Notes: generated from the letters alone by a model not told the origin. DNA of 43,982 nt from Planctomycetales bacterium (GCA_020426845.1 JAGQPF010000399.1:1-43982); one strand, 5' to 3'; positions 8,524 to 17,418 are shown, counted from the stretch's first letter. Translations and numbers: made by a program.

Positions 8524-9396
8524 TTACCCGCGGCGGATGCCACGGATGCCGCGACGATATCGCACGATGCATCGCAGCGCGCTGACCCCGTCGCGCCAGG
8601 TGATCTTTTTGCCTTCGGCGTAGGTCCGGCCCGAGTAGCTGATCGGGCGTTCGAAGACTCGGACGCCCGGAATGCTCGCGACCTTGGCGGTGATTTCGGG
8701 CTCGATGCCAAAACGCTTCTCGCGCAGGGACGGCGTGAGCACCTTCAGCACGTCGCGGCTGAAGACCTTGTAGCAGGTCTCCATGTCGGTCAGGTTCAGA
8801 TTGGTGAAGCAGTTGGACAGCGTCGTGAGCAGCCGATTTCCCAAGTAGTGCCAGAAGTAGAGCACTCGTTGGTTGTGCCCCGAGAAACGGCTGCCGTAAA
8901 CCACGTCGGCCTGCCCCAGCACAATCGGCTGCAGCAGGTAGCGAAACTCGGCCGGGTCATACTCGAGGTCGGCATCCTGAATAATGATGGCGTCCCCGGT
9001 CGCATTCTCGAACCCGGTTTTCAACGCAGCGCCTTTGCCCTGGTTGCGCTCGTGGTACAGCAACTTCAGATCGGGCTGGCCTTCCCAGGATTCGAGAATG
9101 GCGCGCGTCCCGTCGGTGCTCGCATCGTCGACAAGAATGATCTCGCAACGGACGCCACACTCACGCACCCGAGCGACCACATCGGCGATCGTCGTCTCCT
9201 CGTTGAAAATTGGGATGACGACTGACAGCACGAAGTCGGACGGAATGTGGTACACCCCCAGCCGCCGGCAAACCGCAGCTCCCAAGAGCCGTTCCAGCAG
9301 GTCGATGCGCGCATCATCCGGCAGCTCCGCGGCCTGTTCTGCCAGCGTCGCCAGGATCTGCTCGGGGCCAAATTCGTGTGACGTGAAATCGGACAT
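8524..9396 (-). CDS. Glycosyltransferase family 2 (polyprenyl-phosphate sugar transferase-like)
   Basis: A 290-residue protein. A GT-A fold begins at about 56 ([15 protein letters not shown]), with the nucleotide-binding VDDAST at 89-94 and the metal-binding DAD of [12 protein letters not shown] at 141-143. It continues with VVYGSRF, and the region [13 protein letters not shown] followed by [10 protein letters not shown] resembles dolichol-phosphate-mannose/glucose synthase-type enzymes. Residues 1-55 form an extra N-terminal helical region ([20 protein letters not shown]). No C-terminal TM helices are visible, unlike the GT2 at 15186. It probably transfers a sugar to a lipid carrier at the inner face of the membrane. 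It stands alone; its upstream region carries a palindromic repeat array. Confidence 0.92.
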   Translation of the reverse strand: MSDFTSHEFGPEQILATLAEQAAELPDDARIDLLERLLGAAVCRRLGVYHIPSDFVLSVVIPIFNEETTIADVVARVRECGVRCEIILVDDASTDGTRAILESWEGQPDLKLLYHERNQGKGAALKTGFENATGDAIIIQDADLEYDPAEFRYLLQPIVLGQADVVYGSRFSGHNQRVLYFWHYLGNRLLTTLSNCFTNLNLTDMETCYKVFSRDVLKVLTPSLREKRFGIEPEITAKVASIPGVRVFERPISYSGRTYAEGKKITWRDGVSALRCIVRYRRGIRGIRRG

Positions 9397-9776
9397 GGGG
9401 ACTCGCTGGAGCGATCAGAACGACACCAACCAACACTTCCGCGCAGCAACCACCCGTGGGCAGTGAATTTGCATCACTCTTAGCTTAGCTGCCTGCCGTG
9501 TCGCGTCCAGCAATGTGCGACAGGAGATGGCGGATCGCAGTGATCGTACCGGCAATCGTTCGCGCCATGGTGCGGAACGTGCCGACAATGCCGGTTGTCG
9601 TACCACATTGTCGTAGCACAGGCTGCCAGCCTGTGATGATTGTCGTGGCACAGGCTGCCAGCCTGTGAATTGTCGTAGCACAGGCTGCCAGCCTGTGATG
9701 TTTGTCGTAGCACAGGCTGCCAGCCTGTGATGACTGCTGTAGCCGCAGATTCCGCTGGGCCGATTGCCGGAGTCTG
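9397..9776. other. Intergenic region containing a repeat array
   Basis: A 380-bp gap between two minus-strand genes. Four copies of the CAGGCTG repeat fill 9610-9732. The remainder (9397-9595) should hold the promoter of the glycosyltransferase gene, but I see no clear motif and no gene. Confidence 0.6.
9610..9732. repeat. Tandem palindromic repeat array, 4 copies
   Basis: Four direct copies of a unit of about 31 bp beginning GTCGTAGCA or GTCGTGGCA, each with the near-palindrome CACAGGCTGCCAGCCTGTG, at about 9610-9638, 9642-9668, 9672-9700 and 9704-9732. The short linkers vary (ATT, AATT, TTT). Unlike a CRISPR there are no unique spacers of constant length, and each unit folds on itself. Confidence 0.9.
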
Positions 9777-10508
9777 TCAGCCGGCCGGGTTGGCTTCCGG
9801 AGCGGGCGCGGGGTTTGATTCGGGATTGGATTCCGGGTTGGACTCGGGCGTCGGTCCGCTGGGCGTTGCTGTCGGCTGAGCCGGGCTGGAGCTCTCCGTT
9901 TTCTTGTTCGGAGCTTTGGGGACACTCGCGGGCCCGAACACGAGCATGATGCAGAGCGTTGAGACACCGATCACGACGAGCACCCCGAGCACCACGGCGA
10001 ACTTGAACCAAGCGTCGCCGAGCTGCTGTTCTTTGCGTTCGCGCTCCTGCTTCCGTTTCTGTTTGAACTCGACACTATCCTGCTCGCGAAGCGCGAATTG
10101 CACGCCGCACTCCGGGCATAGCACGTCCTGTCCGAGCATGTCGGCCGGGCACTCCAATTCGTGGCCGTTTGGACAGGGAATGTGAAGCAGTTTGGGCGGC
10201 GGCGGAGCTTGTGGGGCCACTGGTGCGGCCGCGTGTCCAGCGCCGGACAACTCGATCGCCGGCATTGCCGGAGGGACTGCCGCCGCCGGAGGCGGATGGA
10301 ATTCGGCGGGCATGGCCGGAGGCGAGGGCGGCGTCGGGGGATGAGGGGGCCAAGCGTCGGGAGCCGGGGCCGCAGCCGGAGCCGGAGCCTGGATCGGCGC
10401 AGGGATGATGAACAGCATGCCGCAGGTCGGGCAATTGCAGTGTTGCCCGGCATGAGCCGGATCGCCCGTCAACAGATGGCCCTGCGGGCACTGAAACTGA
10501 AAGCTCAT
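9777..10508 (-). CDS. Zinc-ribbon, proline-rich single-pass membrane protein
   Basis: A 243-residue protein. The N-terminal metal-site candidate FQCPQGHLL...CNCPTCG has C7, H11, C26 and C29. A Pro/Ala-rich linker (about 36-106) leads to a second ribbon, PCPNGHELEC...CPECG, with C112, H116, C120, C131 and C134. A charged Lys/Glu/Arg helix (about 148-165) precedes one TM helix (about 170-193, AVVLGVLVVIGVSTLCIMLV). The C-terminal tail is extracytoplasmic-like and contains PESN repeats. It starts 6 nt after the stop of the gene at 10515, so the two are probably co-transcribed. The function is unknown. Paired ribbons suggest a cytosolic metal- or nucleic-acid-binding sensor with a membrane anchor (inference). 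Confidence 0.8.
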   Translation of the reverse strand: MSFQFQCPQGHLLTGDPAHAGQHCNCPTCGMLFIIPAPIQAPAPAAAPAPDAWPPHPPTPPSPPAMPAEFHPPPAAAVPPAMPAIELSGAGHAAAPVAPQAPPPPKLLHIPCPNGHELECPADMLGQDVLCPECGVQFALREQDSVEFKQKRKQERERKEQQLGDAWFKFAVVLGVLVVIGVSTLCIMLVFGPASVPKAPNKKTESSSPAQPTATPSGPTPESNPESNPESNPAPAPEANPAG

Positions 10509-10514
10509 CGCCGG

Positions 10515-11063
10515 TCAATCCTGCATGGCTTGGTAGCAATAGTCGAAAAGCATCTCCCACTCCAACTGTACCAGCGCCTCACAGAAACGTCGCAGGCCTC
10601 CCGGCCGCTCTTCGGCTTCACACAGGTCGACCAAGCGAAACGGGTCCCACACGCCGTCGCCGACCTCCGAAATCCACGATTCGGCCTCTGGATAATCCGT
10701 CGCCAGGCCGGCCGCCGCCCCGGCCAACTCCGGGTAGAGCGGGTGCCGGCCCACTTGGCGAAACCAGTATTTAGCGTTGCCGTAGTCCGGCTCATGGCGA
10801 TGCATGATGCCGTGCCAGTAGCTGCCATCGGAGCTGTCGATGGACTGACTCAAGGTGTGTGAACGGTCCAAATAACCGAAACGGAGCCAAAGCCCCGCGC
10901 TGCAGCACGCAGCCTCCGCGCCCAGGCCAACCCAGCGTCTCTCCAGCTGTTCGAGCTGCGGCTTCACGCCCGGGATGGGGTTTCCCGGCCCGGGCGCCAT
11001 CGAGGGGGCCTGTTCCAACAAGGCCGCGGCCGGCCCGTATTGGCTGAAATCGAAGTGAAACAT
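10515..11063 (-). CDS. Conserved hypothetical protein, about 182 aa
   Basis: No domain is assigned. Residues are dominated by aromatic and acidic positions, with a striking block DGSYWHGIMHRHEPDYGNAK that looks conserved and could bind a metal or a sugar (several His, Asp, Glu and Tyr). No signal peptide or TM helix. The frame extends upstream to 11171, but I place the start at ATG 11063 (or 11066), because the longer form would overlap the start of the divergent S1 gene and adds a basic stretch unlike the rest. It is followed by the zinc-ribbon membrane gene 6 nt downstream. Confidence 0.72.
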   Translation of the reverse strand: MFHFDFSQYGPAAALLEQAPSMAPGPGNPIPGVKPQLEQLERRWVGLGAEAACCSAGLWLRFGYLDRSHTLSQSIDSSDGSYWHGIMHRHEPDYGNAKYWFRQVGRHPLYPELAGAAAGLATDYPEAESWISEVGDGVWDPFRLVDLCEAEERPGGLRRFCEALVQLEWEMLFDYCYQAMQD

Positions 11064-11169
11064 CATGGCCAACGCGTGTTGAATGAAGCGAGGGGATAGG
11101 TACACTTTATCCCAGTGTTTCCTGACTTTGATTGTTTTCCGTTCCAGCTTCGCGGTAAAGGCGCCTCGC

Positions 11170-12909
11170 ATGTCGATGAACCCGTCCGATTCCGGTCAGC
11201 CCGACCCTGTCTCCGACAGCCCTACGGGCGACGTGTCCGACAGCCCTGCGGGCGACATGTCCAGCGAGGTCAAGCCCGTCCCCGAGGCGGAGCCGAGCGC
11301 GCCGAGCGTCGAGTCCGCTGTCGCCGGTGAGGCCGCCGAAGTTCCGGAAACGGCCGAAGCTCCGGATACGGCTCCAGTTGCACCACACGAACCTTCACCG
11401 CCGGATGTGTCAGCCACTCCGGTTGAGGCGGTTGCTGCGGAGACCGTTGACGCTGCAGCCACGGAAGCAACGACTGCCGCGGAGTTGGCGGCCGAGGCGC
11501 CTGCGAGTGAGTCGCCTGCGAGCGAGGATGCACCCGAGTCGGGTAGTGATGAATCAGCCGGCAGCAACATCCAGATCGGCTCCCGTCGCGGTGACAAGAA
11601 GTCGCAGCCGCGCGGCTCCCGGCCTCAACATCGCCGTGGTTCGCCGGCCCCGCCGCCGCGACCAACGGGCCCCGTTCCCGTGCCCTCCAAGCGAGCGCCG
11701 CTCAGCGACGATCTCGAACAGGAATTGCAAGCGGCCCTGGGTGGGCAGTCCGTGGACGACCTAATGACGTCCGAGGCCGAGCGTGGCGCCGAAACACTCG
11801 ACGTCGAGTCGCGCGTGACCGGCTCCGTCGTGAGGCTGCACGGCGACAACGTCTTTCTGTCGCTGGGCGGGCGGAACGAGGGCGTGGCCTCCGTGCGCCA
11901 GTTCGCCGAGCCGCCGGAAGTCGGCTCTGCCGTCGAAGTGATCGTGTCCGGCCTGAGTGGCGAGGACGGATTGTACGAGGTCGCGGTGCCGGGCGCCGCG
12001 ATTGACGTCGAGGACTGGAGCGATCTCGCGGAAGGCGCGGTCGTGGAGGCTCGCGTCACTGGCTCCAATACGGGTGGACTCGAGTGCAAGGTGAACGAGA
12101 TCCGCGCCTTCATCCCGGCCAGCCAGATCTCCACCTTCCGCGTCGAAAACTTTGGCGACTACGTCGACAAGAAGCTGATCTGCGTCGTGACGGAAGCCAA
12201 TCCCAAACGCAAAAACCTCGTGCTCAGCCATCGCGCCGTCCTGGAGCGCGAACGCGAGGCCGAGCGAGCCAAGCTCATTGAAGAGCTCGCGGTCGGACAA
12301 ATCCGCGAGGGCACGGTCCGCAGTGTCCGAGATTTCGGAGCCTTCGTGGACCTGGGCGGCGTGGACGGCTTGATTCACGTGTCACAGCTCAGTTGGGAAC
12401 ACGTGAAACACCCCAACGAGGTCGTCCAGGAAGGCGAAAAGGTCCGCGTGCGGATCGAGAAGATGGATCCCAAGTCGGGCAAGATCGGGCTCTCGTTGCG
12501 ATCGTTGCAGGAACATCCTTGGGCAGGCGTCGACGAGCGTTTCCCGGTTGGGGCGACCGTCACCGGCACCGTGTCGCGCATTGCCAACTTCGGCGCCTTC
12601 GTGAAATTGGCGCCAGCCATTGAGGGATTGGTGCATGTCTCCGAACTCGCCCACCATCGCGTCTCATTGGTCAGCTCCGTCGTCAAGGAAGGCGACACGG
12701 TGACCGTGAAAATCCTCTCGGTCGACGCCGAGAATCAGCGCATCGGCCTCTCCATCAAGCAGACCTCCGAGGCGCCTCAGAAGGAGACGACGAAGAAGGA
12801 AGAGGAGCCCGTCGAAGACCGTCAGGCAACGCTTCCTAAGCACAAGGGTCCGCTGAAGGGCGGCGTCGACAAGCCGTCCGGTGGCGAGCAGTTCGGCCTC
12901 AAGTGGTGA
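11170..12909 (+). CDS. Ribosomal-S1-like RNA-binding protein with four S1 domains
   Basis: A 579-residue protein. Residues 1-170 are a low-complexity acidic Ala/Pro/Glu region with a short internal duplication (SDSPTGD / SDSPAGD) that ends in a basic patch. Four S1 (OB-fold) repeats follow at about 211-275, 288-355, 375-446 and 458-532. The last two are canonical, with GTVRSVRDFGAFVDLGG and GTVSRIANFGAFVKL followed by IHVSQLS and VHVSELA. It probably binds mRNA during translation. The count of four domains is fewer than the six of E. coli S1, so it may be an S1 paralogue rather than the ribosomal protein itself. ATG 11170 has an AAAGG ribosome-binding site 8 nt upstream; the frame is open back to 11083. 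Confidence 0.9.
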   Translation: MSMNPSDSGQPDPVSDSPTGDVSDSPAGDMSSEVKPVPEAEPSAPSVESAVAGEAAEVPETAEAPDTAPVAPHEPSPPDVSATPVEAVAAETVDAAATEATTAAELAAEAPASESPASEDAPESGSDESAGSNIQIGSRRGDKKSQPRGSRPQHRRGSPAPPPRPTGPVPVPSKRAPLSDDLEQELQAALGGQSVDDLMTSEAERGAETLDVESRVTGSVVRLHGDNVFLSLGGRNEGVASVRQFAEPPEVGSAVEVIVSGLSGEDGLYEVAVPGAAIDVEDWSDLAEGAVVEARVTGSNTGGLECKVNEIRAFIPASQISTFRVENFGDYVDKKLICVVTEANPKRKNLVLSHRAVLEREREAERAKLIEELAVGQIREGTVRSVRDFGAFVDLGGVDGLIHVSQLSWEHVKHPNEVVQEGEKVRVRIEKMDPKSGKIGLSLRSLQEHPWAGVDERFPVGATVTGTVSRIANFGAFVKLAPAIEGLVHVSELAHHRVSLVSSVVKEGDTVTVKILSVDAENQRIGLSIKQTSEAPQKETTKKEEEPVEDRQATLPKHKGPLKGGVDKPSGGEQFGLKW

Positions 12910-12918
12910 TCCAACGCT

Positions 12919-12990
12919 CTTAGTCGTCCAACGAACGCTTAGTCGTCCAACGAACGCTTAGTCGTCCAACGAACGCTAAGGCGTCCAACG
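12919..12990. repeat. 19-bp minisatellite
   Basis: Three exact consecutive copies of CTTAGTCGTCCAACGAACG (12919-12937, 12938-12956, 12957-12975) are followed by a degenerate fourth (CTAAGGCGTCCAACGTTC). The array lies between two convergent stop codons. The trailing TAGTCGTCC at 12994 is itself the stop and final Asp codons of the minus-strand gene, so the repeat unit shares sequence with that gene's 3' end. Confidence 0.95.
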
Positions 12991-12992
12991 TT

Positions 12993-13367
12993 CTAGTCGT
13001 CCTCGTAGGCGTAGTGCCGCCGACGGCGCCGTCGTTGGCGGTAGCCCCAGCGAGGTCGATCGCCTTCGATGAACCAGTAGCCGGACAGCAGTTTGTAGAA
13101 GAAGAGGATGACGAAAGCTCCCGCCGTCGCGACGGCCAAGCCGAGCGGGCTGATGGGAGTAACCACCGTGCCGGGGTTGAAATACGTCACCACTCCGCAA
13201 CCGATAATGGTGCCGCCGATCCCCATCGCCAGCGTCGCCACGGCACCGCCCGGATCACGTCCCGGCATGATTGCCTTGGCGAGCAGCCCGACAATCGTGC
13301 CGAAGCCCACCCAAACCAGGAAGACATTGGCCCACGCCTGAATCTGCGTGCTCAACTCTTCGGGCAT
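12993..13367 (-). CDS. GlsB/YeaQ/YmgE-type (transglycosylase-associated) membrane protein
   Basis: A 124-residue protein. Three hydrophobic segments are spaced as in PF04226: VFLVWVGFGTIVGLLAKAIM, then PGRDPGGAVATLAMGIGGTIIGCGVVTYF, then LGLAVATAGAFVILFFYKLL. The motif GLLAKAIMPGRDPGG is characteristic. It differs from the short E. coli form by a C-terminal extension with a very basic RQRRRRRR run. Family members are small stress-induced inner-membrane proteins of unclear function. ATG 13367 has an AAGGA ribosome-binding site about 10 nt upstream; the longer frame to 13706 overlaps the upstream gene's coding sequence and is not supported. Confidence 0.82.
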   Translation of the reverse strand: MPEELSTQIQAWANVFLVWVGFGTIVGLLAKAIMPGRDPGGAVATLAMGIGGTIIGCGVVTYFNPGTVVTPISPLGLAVATAGAFVILFFYKLLSGYWFIEGDRPRWGYRQRRRRRRHYAYEDD

Positions 13368-13510
13368 GAGTCGCAATCCTTTGCAAACGGGTCGTTTGGC
13401 CTTGTTGGCCCATGGGAACGCCCTCGCCCCCGGCCGCTGCGGAGACGGCCCACTTCGACACCATCGGCAGCTGACGCCAGAATCTTGAGCGTCGTTCTCC
13501 CGACAGCGAC

Positions 13511-15202
13511 TCAATCGTTGCTGGCCCAACCGAGATAGACCCAGAAGTCGTAGAGCCACGGGTGGGAAAACGGCTTGGCCGATGCATAGGCGGCCGAGCC
13601 GACGCCAATCGTCAACAGCACGATCGCCACATTGCGGAGCCGCGGCCGCTCGGCGACCCAATCCAAGGCGGGAATCATGGCGATCGTCCACATCGGGATT
13701 TGCCAATACAGCCAGCGGAAGCCGCAGGAGACGCCTCCGTAGTTGCGATCGTCGAGCGGTCGAGCAATGTAGAACGCGGTGCAGACCGCCCAGAGTGCCC
13801 CGGTCAACAGAGCAAATCCCCGGAACGCTCCTTCACCTTGCCGGAGCGCGATGCCGATTCCGACCAGGGTTAACAGCCAGACGGGTGTCAACGAGAAGAT
13901 GCCATGATGGCCGACGAGCACATGGGCCGCATACTTGGCCACGTTCGGCTCGCCGCGATCGACGCCCTTCTTATCGCCGCCTCGCCAATGGCTGCGTTCG
14001 TATTCGTACCAGTCATTCCATTCGCGGATCGTACAGACACCATCGTTCAATTGCAGTGCCCAACGCTGCTCATCGAACGGGTTGAACAGTTGCCAGCGAT
14101 CATCCCCGTAGGCCTCTTCCACGACGGCGTCGGGGCCGAGTTGAATCAGCTGCTTGCCCAATGCATCGCGGATTGCCGCGGGCGCCTCTCCGGCGGCGAG
14201 TTCGTTGACTTCGGCAGTCGCCACGACGGCGCCGTCGGAGCGGTGCATGTAGGGCGGCTTCCAGCTGTTGTGGGCCACAAGATTCGTGGCGAAGAATGCG
14301 ACTCCCACGGCGCCGGCCGCAAGATAGTAGCCGAGCGATCGCAACGGCGCCGCCCAAGTGAGTCCCAATCCCAACGCCACCAACAAGGAGAGCGCCGGGA
14401 GCTCGTTGGCGGCGGCAAATCCGGCGGCGAGCCCGGCCAGCACATGCCAGCCCCACGACGCGTCGGGAAGCTCCTCGGCATCTTGATCGTCCGACAAACG
14501 CTGATCGCGTCGAGCCAACACCTGGAACACGGCGTAGATGGCCACCATGGTCGACACGGCGGCGGGCAGATGGTTGTTCAACACCACGGCGAATGTCGTC
14601 AGGAAGGTGCCCCAAGTGGCCACCGCGATGACGAACAACCGGCTCCATTCATGGCGGCAATAGCGATCGCAAAGCCGCCATGTGAGCCAAAACAGCAATG
14701 CCAGCGGGACGACGTTGATCAGCACCAACAGCGCGCGAATGATGGCCGAGTACTCCTCGACGATCTCCAGCCCGAACACTTTCTTGATCGCCCAGTAGCC
14801 GCCCGCGATCATGGTCGGCAGCAGTGGCGGCTTGCTTGAGTAGTAATGCTCTTTGCCATCCGCGCCGCGATGGCGAACCATGTCGATCGTCTGCCACTTC
14901 GGATCGCGGACGAGCTTTCCATTGCGGTCGCGCAGCAGCTTGCCGTCTTCATTGGTGCGGAATACAAGCGTGTCGATGGCGTAGGTGCCATCGTCGACCA
15001 GCGCGCGAACCGTGCACCAGCGACTGCGGTCGTTGGCGCTGATCATTGGCGTCTTCTCCCGGCTCTCGATGCCGCCAATGCGGGCGGTCATGCTGGCTAG
15101 CGACGCGAGCATCAAGATCAGGCAAGCGGCGCGAGTGAGCGAACGCGCGTCATCCCACTCGTCGACCGAGCCGCCATGCTGCAATTCATTCAAGGGACTC
15201 AT
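13511..15202 (-). CDS. Polytopic membrane protein, probable GT-C-like glycosyltransferase
   Basis: A 563-residue protein with roughly ten hydrophobic segments, the first at about 25-43. The loop after the first TM (about 50-130) holds ANDRSRWCTVRALVDDGTYA and YYSSKPPLLPTMIAGGY, which resembles the first periplasmic loop of lipid-linked-sugar transferases of the ArnT/PMT (GT-C) type. A large periplasmic domain at about 325-430 contains NPFDEQRWALQLNDG. The 17-nt overlap with the upstream GT2 gene (start codon inside that gene's end) implies coupled translation, consistent with a two-step system in which the GT2 makes a polyprenyl-phosphate sugar and this protein transfers it. The enzyme class is inferred, not proven. 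Confidence 0.8.
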   Translation of the reverse strand: MSPLNELQHGGSVDEWDDARSLTRAACLILMLASLASMTARIGGIESREKTPMISANDRSRWCTVRALVDDGTYAIDTLVFRTNEDGKLLRDRNGKLVRDPKWQTIDMVRHRGADGKEHYYSSKPPLLPTMIAGGYWAIKKVFGLEIVEEYSAIIRALLVLINVVPLALLFWLTWRLCDRYCRHEWSRLFVIAVATWGTFLTTFAVVLNNHLPAAVSTMVAIYAVFQVLARRDQRLSDDQDAEELPDASWGWHVLAGLAAGFAAANELPALSLLVALGLGLTWAAPLRSLGYYLAAGAVGVAFFATNLVAHNSWKPPYMHRSDGAVVATAEVNELAAGEAPAAIRDALGKQLIQLGPDAVVEEAYGDDRWQLFNPFDEQRWALQLNDGVCTIREWNDWYEYERSHWRGGDKKGVDRGEPNVAKYAAHVLVGHHGIFSLTPVWLLTLVGIGIALRQGEGAFRGFALLTGALWAVCTAFYIARPLDDRNYGGVSCGFRWLYWQIPMWTIAMIPALDWVAERPRLRNVAIVLLTIGVGSAAYASAKPFSHPWLYDFWVYLGWASND

Positions 15203-16211
15203 GCTCCCGGGATTGGAAGTTTGGATCGGCGGCGGCGGAGGGACCCTCGCTGCTGCCCGGCGTGATTCGCTCTCGCACCGAATACACCTGCAGCTCGCGG
15301 CCGTAGTAGGCGGTCAGCAACTCGGCCAGAAACCCGGCGGACATGAATTGCGCGCCCAGCAGCATCAGTCCCATCGAGTAGACGACGGCCGGGCGCTGAT
15401 GCAACGGCGTCACTCCCCAATCGGGAAACGCCTGCCCGAGGCACCAATACACCGCCAGGTAAATCAGGCCCAGCAGCCCGAAGAGGAATGAAAAGATGCC
15501 GAGCGTCCCCAGCAGATGCTGCGGGCGACGGGCGAAGCCGGTGAGGAAATAGACGGTCAGCAGGTCCAGAAAACCCTTCACGAATCGCTTCATGCCGTAC
15601 TTGGAGTGCCCGTGCTGGCGAGGGCGGTGATGCACCGGAATTTCGCCCACGCGCCAGCCTTTGGCGGCCGCCAATACAGGGACGAAACGATGCATCTCGC
15701 CGTACAACCGCACCTCGTTGAACACCTCGGGGCGATAGCACTTGAAGCCGCAATTGTGATCGTTCAGACGGACCTTGGTGAGCCAGCTGACCAGCCAATT
15801 GAAAACCTTGGACGGCCACGTCTTGTGCCACGGGTCGAGACGGCGCTTCTTCCAGCCGCTGACGACGTCCAGGTCGTCCTCGCCCATCTGCTCGATAAAG
15901 CGGGGAATCTCTGCGGGGTCATCCTGCAGGTCGGCGTCCATGGTCAGTAGGAACTTGCCACGAGCCATTTTCACACCGGCATCGAGCGCCGCGGCCTTGC
16001 CGAAGTTGCGGCGGAACCGAATCGCCTCGACTTGCGGATCCTGCTCCGCCAACCGTTGAATCTGTTCCCAGGAGCCGTCGGAGGAGCCATCGTCGACCAT
16101 GATGATCTGCAGCCGATAGTCGTTTTCGCTCGCGACCTTCGTCAATTGAGCGTGCAGCTCGGACAGGCTCTCCGCTTCGTTGTAGACCGGAATCACGACC
16201 GTCAACAGCAT
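15186..16211 (-). CDS. Glycosyltransferase family 2 with two C-terminal TM helices (ArnC/GtrB/DPM1-like)
   Basis: A 341-residue protein. VVIPVYNEAESL is at 5-16, VDDGSSDGS at 39-47, the RRNFGKAAALDAGV segment at 67-80, and the metal-binding MDADLQDDP with D92 and D94. RPRQHGHSKYG at 197-207 matches the conserved RxxGxSKY element of polyprenyl-phosphate glycosyltransferases. Two TM helices follow at about 232-257 and 272-300. It likely loads a sugar onto undecaprenyl phosphate. It is the first gene of an overlapping pair with the membrane protein at 13511. The ATG at 16211 is used. Confidence 0.93.
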   Translation of the reverse strand: MLLTVVIPVYNEAESLSELHAQLTKVASENDYRLQIIMVDDGSSDGSWEQIQRLAEQDPQVEAIRFRRNFGKAAALDAGVKMARGKFLLTMDADLQDDPAEIPRFIEQMGEDDLDVVSGWKKRRLDPWHKTWPSKVFNWLVSWLTKVRLNDHNCGFKCYRPEVFNEVRLYGEMHRFVPVLAAAKGWRVGEIPVHHRPRQHGHSKYGMKRFVKGFLDLLTVYFLTGFARRPQHLLGTLGIFSFLFGLLGLIYLAVYWCLGQAFPDWGVTPLHQRPAVVYSMGLMLLGAQFMSAGFLAELLTAYYGRELQVYSVRERITPGSSEGPSAAADPNFQSREHESLE

Positions 16212-16359
16212 GCCAGTTCACGTATCGGTTGGCGTCCCGCGCGCGGCTTATGTGACGTGGCGATGACACCTTTTCCGTTGGTGAAAGCGGGTTCGCCGAG
16301 GTCGCAGAGGGCCACACTTTCAACAGGTGACGCACATGGGGAGGGATCGAGGAGGGGGC

Positions 16360-17418
16360 TTACGCCGAGTCCGCAGGAGCGGCGGCGCCGGCCGACTTGA
16401 TCCATAGGATAGCCGAAACCAGCAGCTCGCACACCAGCCAAACCAGGCGCAGCAAGACGGCGCCGGCGACTGCGACCACCGCACCGTACGCCGGACTGAG
16501 CAGCTCGGTCACCACGAGCTCGCGGACGCCGATCCCGCCCGGCAGCAGCGATAAAAAGCCCGCCACGGCCGCCAGCGAGACGGCGCCAATGAGCACCGGC
16601 AGCCGCCCCCAGTCCCAGCCGACCTGAGGGAAGGCGGCCAACACGGCAAGCAGGCAAACACCCATTGCCAGCCAGCTGAGCAGGCCCAGCGCCCAGCCCG
16701 TCAGCAGCAGCCAGCCGTCAATCTTGGCCACGAACGGCTCGAGCTCTCGGTGCAGTTGTTTGACTCGCAGTCGCGCCACGATCCGGCGGAACAACGGAGG
16801 ATAGGTGGGCAAGCCCGCCGCCAGCATCAAACCGACTGCAACCCAAACGAGCCCGCGAGACGCCGCAGTGGCCCCCAGGCAAATCGCGGCAACGCAAGCG
16901 CCAACGGCCATCGTCGTCAATGTCTCGACAAAGACCCCCAACGCCGCCGGCGCCAGCTGCGTGCGGTCGCTGCGCACGAGTGTGCTGCGGAGCACGACCA
17001 CCAACGCCTTGCCGGGTACATACTTGCCCAGATGGCCGATGTAGTACGCTCGCAGCGACTCCAGCAGCGAGGGACGCTGGTCCAGCTTCCAGAGGATGCG
17101 GTGCCAATACAACCAAGGGCCGACGAGCGCCGCCAGATAAATCAAACACGCTGCCACCAGCGGCAACCAGTGCATGTTCGCCAACCGAGGCAGTTGCAGC
17201 TCGAGCTGCCGGCGGCGCTCCATCAGCTCGGGGCGTTGACTCTCGGACGCGGTTGCCAGCGAGGCGTCCAGCTCGCGCAATTGCCGATCGACTTCCGCCC
17301 GCTGACTCGACAAGTCTCGCTGAGCATTGCGCACCGCTCGCGCAACACCCCAGACAACCAGGAGAAAGATTAGCAGCCGAGCGGCGAACTTGAGCTTGGA
17401 CTTGAGAGCAGGATCCAC
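16360..17418 (-). CDS. LPG-synthase-TM (UPF0104) family flippase-like membrane protein
   Basis: A 352-residue protein with about eight TM segments. YYIGHLGKYVPGKALVVVLR and LPGGIGVRELVVTELL are the two signature regions of PF03706 (the membrane domain of lysylphosphatidylglycerol synthase and of many stand-alone lipid/glycan translocase candidates). A soluble coil (LRELDASLATASESQRPEL) between the first and second TM is an extra. No soluble aminoacyl-transferase domain is attached. The start is set at GTG 17418 with GGACGGA just upstream; another GTG at 17463 is possible. It lies upstream of the GT2/GT-C pair on the same strand, with a 148-nt gap, and may act on the same lipid-linked product. 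Confidence 0.85.
   Translation of the reverse strand: MDPALKSKLKFAARLLIFLLVVWGVARAVRNAQRDLSSQRAEVDRQLRELDASLATASESQRPELMERRRQLELQLPRLANMHWLPLVAACLIYLAALVGPWLYWHRILWKLDQRPSLLESLRAYYIGHLGKYVPGKALVVVLRSTLVRSDRTQLAPAALGVFVETLTTMAVGACVAAICLGATAASRGLVWVAVGLMLAAGLPTYPPLFRRIVARLRVKQLHRELEPFVAKIDGWLLLTGWALGLLSWLAMGVCLLAVLAAFPQVGWDWGRLPVLIGAVSLAAVAGFLSLLPGGIGVRELVVTELLSPAYGAVVAVAGAVLLRLVWLVCELLVSAILWIKSAGAAAPADSA

Noticed and set aside
8452..9225. 257-codon plus-strand frame over the GT2 gene
   Set aside because: Antisense to a GT2 with all signature motifs, on the minus strand.
9610..9732. Regularly spaced repeats that might be a CRISPR array
   Set aside because: Units are nearly contiguous, each is self-palindromic, linkers are only 3-5 nt and not spacers, and no cas gene is near.
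13904..14839. 311-codon plus-strand frame inside the membrane glycosyltransferase-like gene
   Set aside because: Antisense to a protein with clear TM helices; the frame has high Arg/His content and no motif.
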